Positions 25,363-36,400 of a DNA stretch of 64,000 nt are shown piece by piece. The position numbers and the translations under genes are program-made. How positions within the stretch are numbered: position 1 is the stretch's first letter; each line of letters opens with the position of its first letter. The notes below the pieces were generated by a model that was not told the DNA's origin, searched no databases, and was given only the letters and a program-made list of their open reading frames with translations. This stretch comes from Chitinophagaceae bacterium UBA4857 (lineage in GTDB: Bacteria > Bacteroidota > Bacteroidia > Chitinophagales > Chitinophagaceae), in contig DHEF01000002.1 in the NCBI GenBank assembly GCA_002399735.1, positions 15,978 through 79,977 on the forward strand. The letters are read 5' to 3'.

Positions 25363-27513
25363 ATGTCGTCAACAACTACCTTATCGTTTAAGCATGTGAG
25401 TTACCTGTGGGATGAAGCTAAAGCAGCTGAACTGGCGGGCGACGAAGTAGCGTTATTGGTTTACAGATCAAATTTATTAGGAGCCGATCTTAGGCTTACC
25501 AACTATGGCGGTGGTAACACCTCTTGCAAAGCCATGGCTAAAGACCCTTTAACGGGTGAAGAGACAGAAGTAATGTGGGTAAAGGGTAGTGGTGGCGATT
25601 TGGCCAGCATGAAACGCAGTGGATTGGCCGCTTTGTATGTTGACCGTTTGCGCAGCCTTAAAAATATTTATCGTGGTATTGAGCATGAAGATGAAATGGT
25701 AGAATTGTTTAACCATTGCATTTACGATCTTGCTTCTAAAGCTCCATCAATAGATACACCCTTACATGGCTTTTTACCGTTTAAACATATTGACCACTTA
25801 CACCCCGATGCAGCTATTGCTATTGCTGCTGCAAAAGATGGAAAAAAAATTACGCAGGAACTTTTTAGTGGTACCATTGGTTGGGTGGAGTGGCAAAAAC
25901 CGGGTTTTGATTTAGGTTTACAATTAAAACAATGTCTGGATGAAAACCCCGGCATTCGTGGTATTATGTTAGGCTCCCATGGTTTGTTTACCTGGGGCGA
26001 TACGGCTTACGAAAGTTACATTAACACACTGGAAGTAATTGAACGTTGTGCTGCTTACCTGGAAGATAATATTGGTAAAACCAAGCCCGTGTTTAATGGT
26101 GCAAAAATAGAATCGTTAAACAAAGAAGAGCGTGTAAGCCAAGCAGCGGCTTTAGCGCCGGTATTACGTGGTTTTTGTTCTGGTGCCGATGTGGCCGAGG
26201 GCAAAGCTATAACCAAAACAATGGTGGGCCATTTTACCGATGATGACCGTGTATTACAATTTATAAACTCCAACGATTTAGATAGGTTAGCACCATTAGG
26301 CACTAGCTGTCCCGATCACTTTTTACGTACCAAAATAAGTCCGTTGGTTTTAAACCTTGAAAAAGGCGAAGACCTTTCCGATGTGGCTGCTATAAAAGAA
26401 AAATTAGCACCCTTATTTGTAGCTTACCGTAAAATGTACACCGAGTATTACGAAACTTGCAAACATGCAAACAGTCCGGCCATTCGTGATACAAACCCGG
26501 TAGTGATTTTATATCCGGGTGTGGGTATGTTTACTTTTGCAAAAGACAAACAAACTGCCCGTGTAGCCGCAGAGTTTTACATTAATGCTATTAACGTAAT
26601 GCGTGGTGCCGAAGCAGTGTCTGAATATACTTCTCTGCCTCGTCAGGAAGCATTTAATATTGAGTATTGGTTGTTAGAAGAAGCTAAGTTGCAACGTATG
26701 CCAAAGCCAAAAGCTTTAAGTGGGAAAATTGCATTGGTAACCGGTAGTGCCGGTGGTATTGGTATGGCTATTGCAAAAAGATTTGCTGATGAAGGTGCTT
26801 GTGTAATTATTAATGATAACGACGCCGGACGTTTAGAAACGGCTAAAACAACCTTTACAAAAGAATATGGTAAAGATGTTTTTGATACTGCTATTTTAGA
26901 TGTGACAAAAGCTGCTGATATTACTGCTGCATTTAAAGTAGCAGCCTTATCGTTTGGTGGGGTAGATATTGTGGTAAACTGTGCCGGTTTATCTATTTCA
27001 AAACCTATTGAAGAGCATACCGTTGCCGATTGGGATTTGTTATATGACGTATTGGTAAAAGGGCAGTTTTTAGTTACACAAGCCGGTGTAGAAATTTTGC
27101 GCAAACAAGCTGCCGGTGGCGATGTGTTAAATATTGTAAGTAAAAATGCATTGGTTAGCGGACCCAATAACGCAGGTTACGGATCGGCTAAAGCGGCACA
27201 GTTACATTTAAGCCGTTTAAATGCAGCCGAGTTGGGTAAAGATAAAATCCGTGTAAATACTGTTAATCCGGATGCTGTTATTGGCAACAGTAAAATCTGG
27301 GAAGGTGCATGGGCCGAGGGGCGTGCAAAAGCTTATGGTATTAAGGTAGAAGAACTGCCTGCGTTTTACGCCAAACGTACTTTATTAAATGAAATTATTC
27401 ATGCCGAAGATATTGCCAATGCATGTTTTGTGTTTGTTGGCGGATTGTTGCACAAATCAACAGGTAATGTGTTAAATGTTGATGGTGGTGTAGCTATGGC
27501 ATTTGTAAGATAA
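25363..27513 (+). CDS. rhaEW: bifunctional rhamnulose-1-phosphate aldolase / L-lactaldehyde dehydrogenase
   Basis: 716 residues, cytosolic. Residues about 1-430 form a class II (zinc) aldolase domain (LRLTNYGGGNTSCK, THGLFTWGD-type metal-ligand motif reading GSHGLFTWGD) that splits rhamnulose-1-phosphate into DHAP and L-lactaldehyde. Residues about 450-716 form a short-chain dehydrogenase with LVTGSAGGIG (NAD-binding) and catalytic YGSAK, presumably oxidising lactaldehyde to lactate. The fused form is known from Bacillus and Bacteroidota rhamnose pathways. A terminator follows at 27541-27577. Confidence 0.95.
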   Translation: MSSTTTLSFKHVSYLWDEAKAAELAGDEVALLVYRSNLLGADLRLTNYGGGNTSCKAMAKDPLTGEETEVMWVKGSGGDLASMKRSGLAALYVDRLRSLKNIYRGIEHEDEMVELFNHCIYDLASKAPSIDTPLHGFLPFKHIDHLHPDAAIAIAAAKDGKKITQELFSGTIGWVEWQKPGFDLGLQLKQCLDENPGIRGIMLGSHGLFTWGDTAYESYINTLEVIERCAAYLEDNIGKTKPVFNGAKIESLNKEERVSQAAALAPVLRGFCSGADVAEGKAITKTMVGHFTDDDRVLQFINSNDLDRLAPLGTSCPDHFLRTKISPLVLNLEKGEDLSDVAAIKEKLAPLFVAYRKMYTEYYETCKHANSPAIRDTNPVVILYPGVGMFTFAKDKQTARVAAEFYINAINVMRGAEAVSEYTSLPRQEAFNIEYWLLEEAKLQRMPKPKALSGKIALVTGSAGGIGMAIAKRFADEGACVIINDNDAGRLETAKTTFTKEYGKDVFDTAILDVTKAADITAAFKVAALSFGGVDIVVNCAGLSISKPIEEHTVADWDLLYDVLVKGQFLVTQAGVEILRKQAAGGDVLNIVSKNALVSGPNNAGYGSAKAAQLHLSRLNAAELGKDKIRVNTVNPDAVIGNSKIWEGAWAEGRAKAYGIKVEELPAFYAKRTLLNEIIHAEDIANACFVFVGGLLHKSTGNVLNVDGGVAMAFVR

Positions 27514-27540
27514 ATTTTGTTTTTCACTAGCAAGCATCGT

Positions 27541-27577
27541 GGGTTGATGATTGTCTAATCTGTCAACCCTTTTTTTA
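27541..27577 (+). terminator. intrinsic terminator after rhaEW
   Basis: GGGTTGA (27541-27547) pairs with TCAACCC (27563-27569), followed by a run of eight T (27570-27577). It lies 28 bases after the rhaEW stop, so the isomerase gene downstream probably has its own promoter or relies on readthrough. Confidence 0.78.
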
Positions 27578-27585
27578 TTTATTTT

Positions 27586-27674
27586 GTTACCGGCAGCATC
27601 ACAATGGGCATCGTCCCTTGCGACGCTCCGTTCAGCAGCAGTAACACAGATGGGCAATGTGCAGGTTTCCTGCA
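27586..27674. repeat. short repeat relative plus TGCAGG palindrome before rhaI
   Basis: Positions 27586-27668 resemble the cgtcccttgcgacgctcc variant of the dispersed repeat seen at 39984, 41647 and 58319. TGCAGG (27660-27665) and CCTGCA (27669-27674) form a perfect 6-bp inverted repeat with a ttt spacer, 57 bases before the rhaI start. It might be an operator, but it overlaps the repeat end. Confidence 0.4.
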
Positions 27675-27731
27675 ACTACGCTTAAAGTAAAAATGTTGCA
27701 GTTTTAATTTACTAACTAAAGAATTTTTATA

Positions 27732-29006
27732 ATGGTTTTAGATAAAAATATTATAGCCGATTACAACCAAAAAGCATTAACAAAACACCAACAACAATAT
27801 TCATTTGTTGCAGATAACAATGGTAATGTAAATAGTGTAATTGAAAAATTAAAGGCATTTCAGGTAGCAATTCCATCTTGGGCTTTAGGTACAGGTGGTA
27901 CAAGGTTTGGTCGTTTTGCCGGTGCAGGCGAGCCCGCTACATTAGAGCAAAAAATTGAAGATGTTGGATTGTTGCATGCACTAAACCAAAGCAGCGGTGC
28001 AATATCATTACATATTCCATGGGATATTCCAACCAATGCAACAGCTATAAAAGAGTTAGCTGCACAGCATGGTTTACAGTTTGATGCGATGAACTCCAAC
28101 ACTTTTCAGGATCAACCCGGTCAGGAGTTGAGTTATAAATTTGGTTCCTTACAACACACTGATAAAGCCGTACGCAAACAAGCTATTGAACATAATATTG
28201 AGGTAATTAACCATGGTGTAAACCTGGGCTCAAAATCATTAACCGTTTGGTTAAGTGATGGCTCTAGTTTTCCCGGTCAATTAAATTTTAGAAAAGCGTT
28301 TCAACGTACGTTGGAAAGTTTACAAGAAATTTATGCAGCGTTACCTACCGATTGGAAAATATTTGTGGAGTACAAAGCATTTGAACCTAACTTTTACTCT
28401 ATGACAGTTGGTGATTGGGGACAATCCTTATTGTTTGCGAATAAACTGGGTGATAAAGCTTATACCTTGGTAGACTTAGGTCACCATTTACCTAACGCCA
28501 ACATTGAGCAAATTGTATCCTTGTTATTAAACGAAGGTAAATTAGGTGGGTTTCATTTTAACGATAGTAAGTACGGTGATGATGATTTAACGGTGGGTAG
28601 CATTAATCCTTACCAGTTGTTTTTAATTTTTAACGAATTGGTAGAAGGTTTGGATGCAAAAGGTTTAAACCATGCCACTGATTTAGGTTGGATGATTGAT
28701 GCCAGCCATAATATTAAAGATCCGCTGGAAGATTTATTACAATCTGTTGAAGCGATACAAATAGCCTATGCACAATCATTGTTAGTGGACAGAGCTGCCT
28801 TAGAAGCTGCACAAGGAAATAACGATGTAGCATTAGCACAAGAAATTTTACAACAAGCTTATCGTACCGACGTTAGACCATTAGTAGCCGAAGCCCGTTT
28901 GCAATTGGGTGGCGCATTAAGTCCTATTAAACTTTTCCGTGAAGGAAAAGTGAGAGCAGGCTTAATAAGCGAAAGAGGAGAGAAGTCGGTAGCAACCGGT
29001 TTATAA
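27732..29006 (+). CDS. rhaI: L-rhamnose isomerase (RhaI-type TIM-barrel sugar isomerase)
   Basis: 424 residues. It fits the Pseudomonas-type RhaI family rather than E. coli RhaA: a xylose-isomerase-like TIM barrel with metal- and substrate-site segments VEYKAFEPNFYS, LVDLGHHLPNANIEQ and GGFHFNDSKYGDDDLTVG. It converts L-rhamnose to L-rhamnulose. Position between RhaT/RhaEW and the kinase supports this. Cytosolic, no signal peptide. Confidence 0.93.
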   Translation: MVLDKNIIADYNQKALTKHQQQYSFVADNNGNVNSVIEKLKAFQVAIPSWALGTGGTRFGRFAGAGEPATLEQKIEDVGLLHALNQSSGAISLHIPWDIPTNATAIKELAAQHGLQFDAMNSNTFQDQPGQELSYKFGSLQHTDKAVRKQAIEHNIEVINHGVNLGSKSLTVWLSDGSSFPGQLNFRKAFQRTLESLQEIYAALPTDWKIFVEYKAFEPNFYSMTVGDWGQSLLFANKLGDKAYTLVDLGHHLPNANIEQIVSLLLNEGKLGGFHFNDSKYGDDDLTVGSINPYQLFLIFNELVEGLDAKGLNHATDLGWMIDASHNIKDPLEDLLQSVEAIQIAYAQSLLVDRAALEAAQGNNDVALAQEILQQAYRTDVRPLVAEARLQLGGALSPIKLFREGKVRAGLISERGEKSVATGL

Positions 29007-29219
29007 TTGCCATACTTTGTGTACAGTTGGCTATGTAATTTTTATATGGTCAACTGTTTTGCTTTACTGGCCTTGCAAAAAGCATAGGCTTACACATTGC
29101 CCGGAAAGGGACGATGATAATAATACTGTAGCTGAAGAAATAAAAAAGTTTTTAATTTGTCAGGCTCTACTTAAGCCCCTCCTTCGGAGGGGTTGGGGGA
29201 GGCTGTAAGATGAAATAAC
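29007..29219. other. rhaI-rhaK spacer with CCCCTCC hairpin
   Basis: No real gene; a short frame here has no recognisable family and ends inside the hairpin. CCCCTCC (29176-29182), ttc and GGAGGGG (29186-29192) form a hairpin, followed by ttgggggaggct. A related cccctccttcgg sequence lies at 54021. I see no T-run, so it is not a strong terminator on this strand. Confidence 0.45.
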
Positions 29220-30569
29220 ATGAGTGTACAACAACAAACTGTAGTAGCGATATTTGATATTGGAAAGACAAACAAAAAGTTTTTTTTAATTGATGAACAG
29301 TATCATATTGTTTACGAAATAGCGCAGCAGTTTGATGAAGTAACCGACGAAGATGGCGATGCCTGTGAAGATATTACCGCACTTACTAACTGGGTGTTAG
29401 ATACTTTTAAGGAGACGCTAAAACTTGAAGCGTATAATATTAAAGCCATCAATTTTTCTACATACGGCGCCAGTTTTGTTTATGTAGATAAAGACGGAAA
29501 ACCTTTAACGCCTTTATACAATTACTTAAAAAAATACCCTGAACAACTTACAGAGAAGTTATATGTAAATTATGGTGGTGTAGATGCTTTTAGCAAAGAA
29601 ACCGCATCACCTGCGCTGGGAAGTTTAAACTCAGGCTTGCAGTTATACCGCTTACAACAAATGCAACCGGATATTTTTAGTAAGACAGCTTTTGCTTTGC
29701 ATTTACCACAATATGTAAGTTATTTATTAACGCAAAAAGCTGTAAGCGATATAACCAGTATTGGTTGCCATACTGCGTTATGGAATTTTAATAGTAATAA
29801 TTACCATAGCTGGGTAAATGAGTCGGGCATTGATACAAAACTGGCACCAATTACTGCGGCGGATGAAGTAGAAACAGTCTCTTATAACAATGCAACAATA
29901 AAAGTGGGTACAGGTCTTCATGATAGTTCGGCAGCGTTAATACCTTACTTGTGTAATTTTTCCGATGCATTTATTTTAATATCAACCGGAACATGGTGCA
30001 TCAGTTTAAATCCGTTTAATGATGAACCGTTAACGGCCGATGAACTGCATGCGGATTGTTTGTGTTATATGAGTTTTCAAAATAAACCGGTGAAGGCATC
30101 AAGATTATTTGCCGGTCAAGAACATGAAAATGTAAGTAAAAAATTAGCAGCACATTTTAATACTGCTAACGACTTTTATAAAAATGTTGTATTTGATTAT
30201 ACATTAGGTAAACGTGCAATGGGGGAGTATGCAGAAGGTAAAAGATTTAATGATGTTGATTTGAGCAGCTTTACTACTTATGCCGATGCGTATCATTTTT
30301 TTCTGTATGATTTAGTACAACAGCAAAAGGTTTCTACCACATTAATTTTAGGCAATAAAAAAACTACCCGTGTATTTGTTGACGGCGGTTTTAGTCGCAA
30401 TACCATTTTCATGAACTTCTTAGCCTGGGCCTTTCCGGACAAAGAAGTGTACGCAGCATCAGTATCGCAGGCTACTGCAATAGGTGCCGCACTTGCTATT
30501 CACCCGCATTGGAGCAATAAACAAATTGCCGGCGACATGGTGGAGATGAAACTGTTTCATGCTGTCTAA
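29220..30569 (+). CDS. rhaB: FGGY-family L-rhamnulokinase
   Basis: 449 residues. FGGY carbohydrate kinase with N-terminal phosphate-binding loop FDIGKTNKKFFLID, SALIPYL-region HDSSAALIPYL, and C-terminal adenosine motif VDGGFSRNTIFMNFLA. It phosphorylates L-rhamnulose to rhamnulose-1-phosphate, the substrate of the RhaEW aldolase. It closes the rhamnose cluster; the next gene is 554 bases away. FGGY kinases vary in specificity, but context makes rhamnulose by far the likeliest substrate. Confidence 0.92.
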   Translation: MSVQQQTVVAIFDIGKTNKKFFLIDEQYHIVYEIAQQFDEVTDEDGDACEDITALTNWVLDTFKETLKLEAYNIKAINFSTYGASFVYVDKDGKPLTPLYNYLKKYPEQLTEKLYVNYGGVDAFSKETASPALGSLNSGLQLYRLQQMQPDIFSKTAFALHLPQYVSYLLTQKAVSDITSIGCHTALWNFNSNNYHSWVNESGIDTKLAPITAADEVETVSYNNATIKVGTGLHDSSAALIPYLCNFSDAFILISTGTWCISLNPFNDEPLTADELHADCLCYMSFQNKPVKASRLFAGQEHENVSKKLAAHFNTANDFYKNVVFDYTLGKRAMGEYAEGKRFNDVDLSSFTTYADAYHFFLYDLVQQQKVSTTLILGNKKTTRVFVDGGFSRNTIFMNFLAWAFPDKEVYAASVSQATAIGAALAIHPHWSNKQIAGDMVEMKLFHAV

Positions 30570-31123
30570 TGTATTATTAAATAATTTAATATAGTAAATT
30601 GTTACTCTTCTCTATTGTATTCTGCAAACTGCCGAATAATTACTTCTTAAAATTGAATTACTGCATTATTATTATTCAATCCCATTAGTTTTTAATATAA
30701 AGACTTGTGCGAGTTGTATGAAAACTTAGCCACTATTTTTGAAATAGTAAGTCGGGAACGATTGCATAACTTATTCTTAATATGCAGGATGCTTCAGGAT
30801 GGTTCGGGGTAGTAAAAAACTACTTTTAAGGTGTTAAAATTGTGCTAAGTATTAGTGCCATGATTGAATCTTGTAACGGAGGTTCATTTTGATCCAAAAT
30901 TAATAAACAGCTTGCCATGCTTCAATTGATTAGTTTTTCTAACAATCTACTTAAGGTTGTATCTACACATGTAATTTCTTTATTTCAGTTTCCTTCATTT
31001 GAATATGCAAGTGCATTTATTGTTATTGGTAACAAGCGGTAAAATTTTTTGTTTATCCGCATAAATGATGTTTTAGTTTTTTAAAAATACTCGACCATAA
31101 TTTGGTCAAAACAGAAGTAAAAT
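30570..31123. promoter_or_regulatory. 554-base leader/control region before the fasciclin-SusCD locus
   Basis: No gene is visible. ACTATTT-ttg-AAATAGT (30732-30748) is an inverted repeat that overlaps TATTTTTG (30734-30741), a perfect match to the Bacteroidota -7 box TAnnTTTG; a TTG lies 17 bases upstream, a spacing shorter than usual. AGCGG/CCGC arms at about 31035-31062 and a perfect GACCA-taatt-TGGTC (31093-31107), 17 bases before the ATG, are other candidate control elements. Confidence 0.4.
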
Positions 31124-33367
31124 ATGAAGAGGCTTTTTTATTCTCTATTATTGTTTGCTGTAGCAACTATACTATTTACTGCTTGTCGTAAAAAGGCTTT
31201 TGATGAATACTATGGCCGTCCTGATAATTTGGCTGCACCAATTTACCAGCAGTTGGAGTCAAAAGGCAACTTTCTGCATTTGCTAAAATTAATTGACAAA
31301 TCCGGTTACAAACAAACTTTAAGTGGCGCAGGCTACTGGACTTTTTTTGCACCGAACGATGGTGCTTTTGCTACTTTCTTTACTGACAGAGGGATTTCCG
31401 GTGTAGATGCTATTGACTCATCTAGTGCTAGAAACATGGTTCAGTTTTTATTAGTGTACAATGCTTACAAAAAAGAAAGACTGGATGATTATCAAGCTAC
31501 GGCTAGTGCAAATGCCGGCTGGCAGGAGTCTTCAGCTTTTCGTCGTCGTACAGCTTATTATACCGGGTTTTATAAAGATACCGGGGTAAACAACCGCACT
31601 TTTGTTGCTTTAGCAAATAACAGAAACACTAATGCAGCTACAGCGGGGTATGTTTCTACTGATTATAACAATAAACATATTCCTTATTTTATTGACGATT
31701 ATTTTGCAGCACGTAACCTTTCTGCAGCGGATTATAATTATTTCTATCCAAACAGTACTTACTCTGGTTTTAATGTTGCGCAAGCCAATGTTGTTACAAA
31801 AGATATTTTAGCAGAGAACGGTATTATACATGAGGTTGATAAAGTGATTACGCCTTTATTAAGTATTGATGAATACATCAGATCTAAACCTGAGTACAGT
31901 GTTTTTAAAGCTATGTTAAACAGGTTATACCTGAACAATATGGTTACTTTCACTTTTAATGCAGATGCTACGAGCAGGTATCGTTTAATATCTAAAACGA
32001 ATGACTCTGTATTTATAAAAGTCTATTCAAACCTTTTAACTTTTTCGCCTAACAATGAAAACTTTTTAAAGGCTGAAGATAATGATGCACAGCGTGATTG
32101 CTGGACTATGTTTATTCCTCGCAATGAAGCGGTTACTAATTATGTAAATACAGTTTTATGTCAGCATTATCCTTCGTTAGATGAAATGCCGATACAAATT
32201 ATTGCCGACTTCTTAAACTCACATTTATTTCCTACTGCAGTTTGGCCAACACAGTTTGCTACTACCAGAAACAATGCAGGTGAGGAAGCAAGGTTTGATC
32301 CGGCTGCGGATGTATTTGACAAACAATTTTTAAGTAATGGTATTGTATATGGTGTAAATAAGGTAATGGAGCCAAATGCTTTCCGCACTGTGTTTGGAAA
32401 AGTGTATCTGGATAATAAATACCAGTTTATGACGAGAATACTGGATGCTACCGGATTGAAAATAATGGTATCGCAACCATCCATTCCAGTTACCATGTTT
32501 TTAATCCCCGATAAAGTATTTGCTGATTCGGGTTATAGCTACAATGTTACCAGCAATACATGGTCAAGAACTACTTCGGCCGGCACTACTTCCAATGGCA
32601 TATTTGATGCATTAAGCCGTATAGTAAGAAGCTGCGTTTTTCAAACACCTTACCGTAGTATGATTGAAGATTTATCGGGCAATGGTGTTGTAAAATCGGG
32701 TGAAAATGGTACAGAGGGTGAATATATTAAGTTTGATAATTTTTCTATACAAACCGGCGGACTAAGTGATTTTGAAAAATGGGCTCATGTTGATAGTAGT
32801 GCAACTGCTATAAATGGTAAAGTTTATTACCTGAATGACTTACCAAGTTTTAGCAATTTTGCGGTAGGGTATCACATCAGACAATTGGGTACACCTACAA
32901 CTTCTGAGTATAACTATTTCTGGCGATTATTAAGTACTTCCAGCATTTTTACATCTAATACAAATGTTATTGCCGGTATTGTTGGTAGCTTTTATACCAT
33001 ATTAGTACCTACTAATAATGCAGTTAAACAAGCTGTTATTGATGGTGTGATTCCGGGCAATGCCACAACCGGTGAGCCAAGTTTTAATCCCGGTGCTTCA
33101 GAAGATAAATTACGGATTGCCAATTTTATTCAATATCATTTTATTAATAATAGAACGATTATTCCTGATGGGCAGGTAGAGGGTGTTGTTGAGTCAGTAT
33201 TGAAAAATCCATTGGGTAATGGTATAAGACTGACAGTGTACAACGAGCCGGGCAATATGCAGGTGATTGATGTGAATAACAGGGCTGCCAATGTTATTGT
33301 GTCACAAAGCAATCATCTTTCGAATAGGGCTGTCATTCACTTAATTGATAATTACTTAAAACAATAA
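31124..33367 (+). CDS. large fasciclin-domain lipoprotein
   Basis: 747 residues. Lipoprotein signal MKRLFYSLLLFAVATILFTAC with lipidation Cys21, so it is membrane-anchored, probably on the outer membrane. About four fasciclin (FAS1) repeats can be traced: about residues 45-235, 240-415, 415-590 and 595-747. Cues are GYWTFFAPNDGAF and NGIIHEVDKVI in the first, NGIVYGVNKVM in the second and FYTILVPTNNAVKQAV in the last. FAS1 domains mediate adhesion or ligand binding in other systems. It precedes a SusC gene by 52 bases, implying a role in glycan capture in Bacteroidota loci. Ligand unknown. Confidence 0.85.
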   Translation: MKRLFYSLLLFAVATILFTACRKKAFDEYYGRPDNLAAPIYQQLESKGNFLHLLKLIDKSGYKQTLSGAGYWTFFAPNDGAFATFFTDRGISGVDAIDSSSARNMVQFLLVYNAYKKERLDDYQATASANAGWQESSAFRRRTAYYTGFYKDTGVNNRTFVALANNRNTNAATAGYVSTDYNNKHIPYFIDDYFAARNLSAADYNYFYPNSTYSGFNVAQANVVTKDILAENGIIHEVDKVITPLLSIDEYIRSKPEYSVFKAMLNRLYLNNMVTFTFNADATSRYRLISKTNDSVFIKVYSNLLTFSPNNENFLKAEDNDAQRDCWTMFIPRNEAVTNYVNTVLCQHYPSLDEMPIQIIADFLNSHLFPTAVWPTQFATTRNNAGEEARFDPAADVFDKQFLSNGIVYGVNKVMEPNAFRTVFGKVYLDNKYQFMTRILDATGLKIMVSQPSIPVTMFLIPDKVFADSGYSYNVTSNTWSRTTSAGTTSNGIFDALSRIVRSCVFQTPYRSMIEDLSGNGVVKSGENGTEGEYIKFDNFSIQTGGLSDFEKWAHVDSSATAINGKVYYLNDLPSFSNFAVGYHIRQLGTPTTSEYNYFWRLLSTSSIFTSNTNVIAGIVGSFYTILVPTNNAVKQAVIDGVIPGNATTGEPSFNPGASEDKLRIANFIQYHFINNRTIIPDGQVEGVVESVLKNPLGNGIRLTVYNEPGNMQVIDVNNRAANVIVSQSNHLSNRAVIHLIDNYLKQ

Positions 33368-33419
33368 TTGCTTTAAGTGCTAGATAACGATATCTGTAAA
33401 TTATTTATATAACTGCTGT

Positions 33420-36400
33420 ATGTTTAATTGTATTTCAAAACGTTTTTTTCTGTGTTTAGGGTTTGTAATAACCTTACAGCTTTTAAGTGCAGTAATAATA
33501 AACGCTCAAACCGGTATTACGGTAACAGGAAGGGTAACCGATAAAAATAATAAACCACTGGAAGGTGTTTCGGTAACTGAGGTGGATTCTGACAAACGTA
33601 TTATTAAAGGAGTAAATACCAATGTTGATGGTAATTTCTCCATTACAATTACTAATGTAAATAATACACTTTCATTTTCTGTTATTGGACATCAACCAAT
33701 AGAAGGAACAAAAATCGGAACAAAACGTGTGTTTAATGTTTCACTTGAACAAGGTTCCAAAGATATTGATGAGGTTGTGGTGGTAGGAAGACGTAGAGTA
33801 GATAATGGTATGTTGCCCATTGCTGAAAGAAATATGACTACTGCTGCTGTAAGAATAAATGCAAAAGATCTGGAAGAAATGCAGGCTACTTCTATAGATC
33901 AGGCTTTACAGGGCCGTATGAGTGGGGTAGATATAGCGGCTAACTCAGGCGACCCGGGTGCTGGTATGCAAATAAGAATTCGTGGTACATCTTCTATCAA
34001 CTCCAGCACAGAACCCTTAATTGTAGTGGATGGTATGCCATTTGAGACACAGATACCGGGTGATTTTAACTTTGGTACAGCAGATGATCAGGGTTATGCT
34101 TCTTTGTTAAACATTGCACCTTCTGATATTAAAGATATTACCATTTTAAAGGATGCTGCTGCAACAGCCATCTGGGGTTCCAGGGCTGCAAATGGTGTGT
34201 TGGTTATTAATACAAAACGTGGTACAAGAGGGAAGCCTTCTATTGGCTATAATTTCAGGGGTAGCCTTTCTTTAAAAGCTGTACCTATTCCTATGTTAAC
34301 GGGTGATGAATATTCTTCATTAATTCCTGAGGCATACATGAACAGGAATGGTGTGCCATTAAACTCACAATCGGTTAACGAGTTTAAGTTTGATCCTAAT
34401 GATCCTTATTGGTTTAATAATTATAGTAATAACACCAGTTGGATTGATGCTATTAACCGTAACGGTATTGTACAAGACCATAATGTATCTATAACCGGTG
34501 GTGGCGAAAAAGCCAGATATTATGCCTCTTTTGGTTTCTTAAATAATAAAGGTATTACTGTTGGTACAGATTTAAGCAGGATTACAAGCCGTATTAATCT
34601 GGATTACAATATTTCTGATAGGATTAAGATAAGAACCGACGTCGCATTTGCACATTCGTCTAATAATCGTAACTACACTGATCAGGTAAGAAAGATAGCT
34701 TATATCAAAATGCCGAACATGAGTATTTATGAGTACAACGAATTTGGTGAGTTAACCCCCAACTTTTTCTCACCTATTCAAAATATCCAAGGTCAGGTAG
34801 TCGGTTTAGATAGCAAGGGTAATCCGGTAAATACCTATAATCCTGTTGCTATGTCGTCTGTAGCTACTAATAATATTTTAACTGAAAGAGTAACGCCTAA
34901 ATTTAATATACAATATAGTATCATTCCCCGTGTATTAAATGCTACGGTGGATGTGCAATTTGATATTAATAATACAAAGAGTAAGACATTTTTACCACAG
35001 GTTGCAACAGGTCGCCCCTGGACAGAAGCCGTTGTAAATCTTGCTTATGATGGTGATAATGACGGATTTAATGTTCAAACCAAATCTACTTTAATTTATA
35101 CCCCTGAACTTAAGAATCCCAAACACATATTTTCCGGATTATTAAACTGGATGACATACGACAACAAGAGTATTGCTTTTCAATCTAGAGTTTCTAACAC
35201 CGCTTCTTCAGGTTTGACAGATCCTTCTAGTCCGGGTCGTGCTAACGGACCTTTATCAAATTTATCGGCCCGTACTGTACAAACCAGAACACTTGGGGCT
35301 ACTTTTAATGCGCAATATGGTTATGATGACAGGTATATCATTAGTTTAGGATTAAGAGGTGATGGTACCTCTAGATTAGCTACCTCAAATCGTTTTGGTG
35401 TTTTCCCTTCTTTTTCGGGAAGATGGAGAGCTTCTGCAGAAAAGTTCATGAGCGGTTTACAAAAATATGTGGATGACCTTAGCTTTCGTGCCAGTTATGG
35501 ACAAGTAGGTAATGCTCCAGGTTCTGATTACAGTTTTTATAACACGTACAGCACATTTGGTTGGGATTATCTTGGTCAATCAGCTATTTACCCATCCAGC
35601 ATGCAGTTAAATAATTTACGTTGGGAAACAGTACATGGTTACAATTTTGGAGCAAACCTATCTATGTTTAAAAACAGAATAGGTGTTGACTTTGAAGTTT
35701 ATAGAAACAGAACCAAAGATCTTTTCTTTAAAGATTTACAGATTGGATCTATTAATGGTTTCAATAGCGTTAATATGAACGTTGGTACTATGGATAACCA
35801 GGGTTGGGAGGTCGCCGTTCAAACAACACCTTATAAATCTAAATTATGGACGGTTGATGTAAGCTTCAATATTTCCCGCAATGTGAATATGATTCGTGAG
35901 ATATCTGAATATTATCCTATTGAAAGAGGTAATGTAACGGTTAATGGAGCTTATCTTACTTATATGCAGGTTAATAATCCTTTTGGTTCTTTTTATGGAT
36001 ATAAATACAAAGGTGTATATAGCGATAGAGAGTCTACTATTGCCCGTGACTCAAAAGGTAATCCGATTATAGGGCCAAACGGTCAAGTAGTATATATGCG
36101 CTTTAATTACCCCGGCACTGATTATATTTTTCAACCCGGCGACGCCATGTATGAGGACTTGAATAATGACGGGAATATCAACCATATGGATATTGTTTAT
36201 CTGGGTAATAGTAATCCCATGTTTACGGGTGGTTTTGGTGTTAACCTGAGTTATAAAAATACCTGGAGCTTCAGAACATTCTTCAACTTCCGCTACGATT
36301 ATGATATTATTAATGGTACTGAAATGAACGGTACGAGTATGTATGGTTACGATAATCAAAGCACAGCCGTATTAAGACGTTGGAAACAAGAAGGAGATGT

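Noticed and set aside
29017..29208. 63-codon open frame in the rhaI-rhaK spacer
   Set aside because: It has no family resemblance and ends inside a CCCCTCC hairpin repeat; the codon pattern does not look like the flanking genes.
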